Below the pieces are notes generated by a model, which did no database searches, had not been told where the DNA came from, and worked only from the letters and a program-made list of their open reading frames with translations. A stretch of 5,896 bases of DNA from Rubrobacter sp. (GTDB taxonomy: Bacteria; Actinomycetota; Rubrobacteria; Rubrobacterales; Rubrobacteraceae). The position numbers and the translations under genes were made by a program. The DNA is taken from the NCBI GenBank assembly GCA_013815575.1, contig JACDFX010000140.1, forward strand, positions 1 through 5,896, written 5' to 3'. This document shows, one piece after another, positions 5,171-5,896 of the stretch. Numbering within the stretch: the first letter of the stretch is position 1; each line of letters opens with the position of its first letter.

Positions 5171-5896
5171 CTACAGGTTGGACCCTCTCCAGGCCCGAAG
5201 CAACTCCTCCTCCCGCCCACGCTCTATCCCCGCGTCGATCTCCGCGGAAGGATCGCCCCCGCCGAGCGTGTCGCGAACGGTCTCCCCTAACGGCCTAAAG
5301 GTCAGCCCAGCCTCAACGGCCCTGCCTACATCTACGGAGAGGATGCCCGCCATCTCCTCCTGGACCCAGAACGGCAACTCCTCCCACGGTTTTACGCCCG
5401 CGCCGAGAAGGAACCTCTCGGAGGCCCACTCGAACCGGGCGTCGCCGCCCGTGGCCTCGTGAATCCCCTCCAGCATCCCGCGCATCGTGAGCCCGCGTGC
5501 GGGACCCGTGGCGTTGTAAAGGCCGGTGGTGCGCCCCTCGACCGTGCGGATCATCCAGCCGGCCAGGTCTCGGACATCGATCAGTTGCACCGGCCGGTCG
5601 GGGTCCCCCGGGGCCAGGACCTCTCCCCCCTCGGCGACCCGGCGGCACCAGTAGGGGAAACGGTTCGTGTAGTCGTGGGGGCCGACGATCATGCCGGGCC
5701 GAACCACGAGCGTCCTACCCGGCATCGCTGCCTCCGCCGCCAGCTCGCACCCAACTTTCAAATCCCCGTAGAGTTCCCGATCCAACTCTTCCGGCTCGGG
5801 GTCGGGCGGGGCGAGGACCGGCGCGTCCTCGTCGATTCCAAGCCGGCTGAAGTCCGCGTAAACGGAGATGCTGGAGACGAAAGTGTAGTGCTCCAC
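5171..5896 (-). CDS. NAD-dependent epimerase/dehydratase-like extended SDR, C-terminal part, truncated by window edge
   Basis: The frame runs off the right edge, and 241 residues are visible up to the TAG stop. The GTG at the edge is likely an internal Val and not the start, because the Rossmann cofactor motif (GxxGxxG), normally about 100 residues earlier, is missing from the window. Seen here, in fragment numbering, are TFVSSISVYAD (5-15), which is the active-site Ser strand, the catalytic pair Tyr43/Lys47 in YGDLK, VRPGMIVGPHDYTNRFPYWC, and PVQLIDVRDLAGWM followed by GLYNATGP. These are typical of extended SDR proteins acting on nucleotide sugars or of related NAD(P)-dependent reductases. 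The RPGxIxGPxDYTxRFxYW pattern belongs to a bacterial subgroup usually annotated only as NAD-dependent epimerase or reductase, so the substrate is open. It is the first visible gene of a likely unit with the 134-residue gene 21 bp downstream. Confidence 0.88.
   Translation of the reverse strand: MEHYTFVSSISVYADFSRLGIDEDAPVLAPPDPEPEELDRELYGDLKVGCELAAEAAMPGRTLVVRPGMIVGPHDYTNRFPYWCRRVAEGGEVLAPGDPDRPVQLIDVRDLAGWMIRTVEGRTTGLYNATGPARGLTMRGMLEGIHEATGGDARFEWASERFLLGAGVKPWEELPFWVQEEMAGILSVDVGRAVEAGLTFRPLGETVRDTLGGGDPSAEIDAGIERGREEELLRAWRGSNL

Noticed and set aside
1..5896. tRNA, rRNA, CRISPR array, insertion sequence, attachment site or toxin-antitoxin pair
   Set aside because: No cloverleaf, regular spaced repeats, transposase motifs, terminal inverted repeats with target duplication, or toxin-like small gene pair could be found by eye on either strand.

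Overview
The window is very G+C-rich (roughly two thirds by eye). Its coding regions show strong GC3 bias, mixed ATG/GTG starts and GGAGG-type ribosome binding sites. This suggests a high-GC Gram-positive; a Rubrobacter-type actinobacterium is plausible, but no phylogenetic marker is present and that placement is inference. No tRNA, rRNA, CRISPR array, insertion sequence or phage gene was seen. Genes are densely packed, and the only real gaps are about 93 to 150 bp of regulatory sequence.

Layout. At the left edge is the C-terminal two thirds of a formylglycine-generating (sulfatase-activating) enzyme on the + strand. A perfect 30-bp palindrome separates it from a convergent short-chain dehydrogenase/reductase (SDR, 1634 to 612, - strand). 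The SDR is divergent from a TetR-family regulator (1728 to 2351, + strand). The 93 bp between them holds two perfect 15-bp operators of identical design, interleaved with a good sigma-70-type promoter for the SDR. The TetR gene ends 2 bp from the end of a convergent APC-family amino-acid permease (3799 to 2354, - strand).

The rest of the window is all on the - strand. Upstream of the permease is a 63-residue protein of unknown function with its own likely promoter. Before that come a GNAT acetyltransferase, an unrecognised 134-residue protein, and the C-terminal part of an extended-SDR/NAD-dependent epimerase-like protein that runs off the right edge.

How the genes work together. The clearest unit is TetR plus SDR: a self-contained, probably ligand-inducible reductase switch in which one repressor could silence both divergent genes. 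The 63-residue protein and the permease are probably co-transcribed. The epimerase-like and 134-residue genes are probably co-transcribed and end at a hairpin related in sequence to the 30-bp palindrome. The GNAT gene stands between two hairpins and may be its own unit. I see no convincing new multi-gene defence or biosynthetic system. The most interesting items are the double-operator divergent promoter, the two related palindromic hairpins, and the two unrecognised small proteins.
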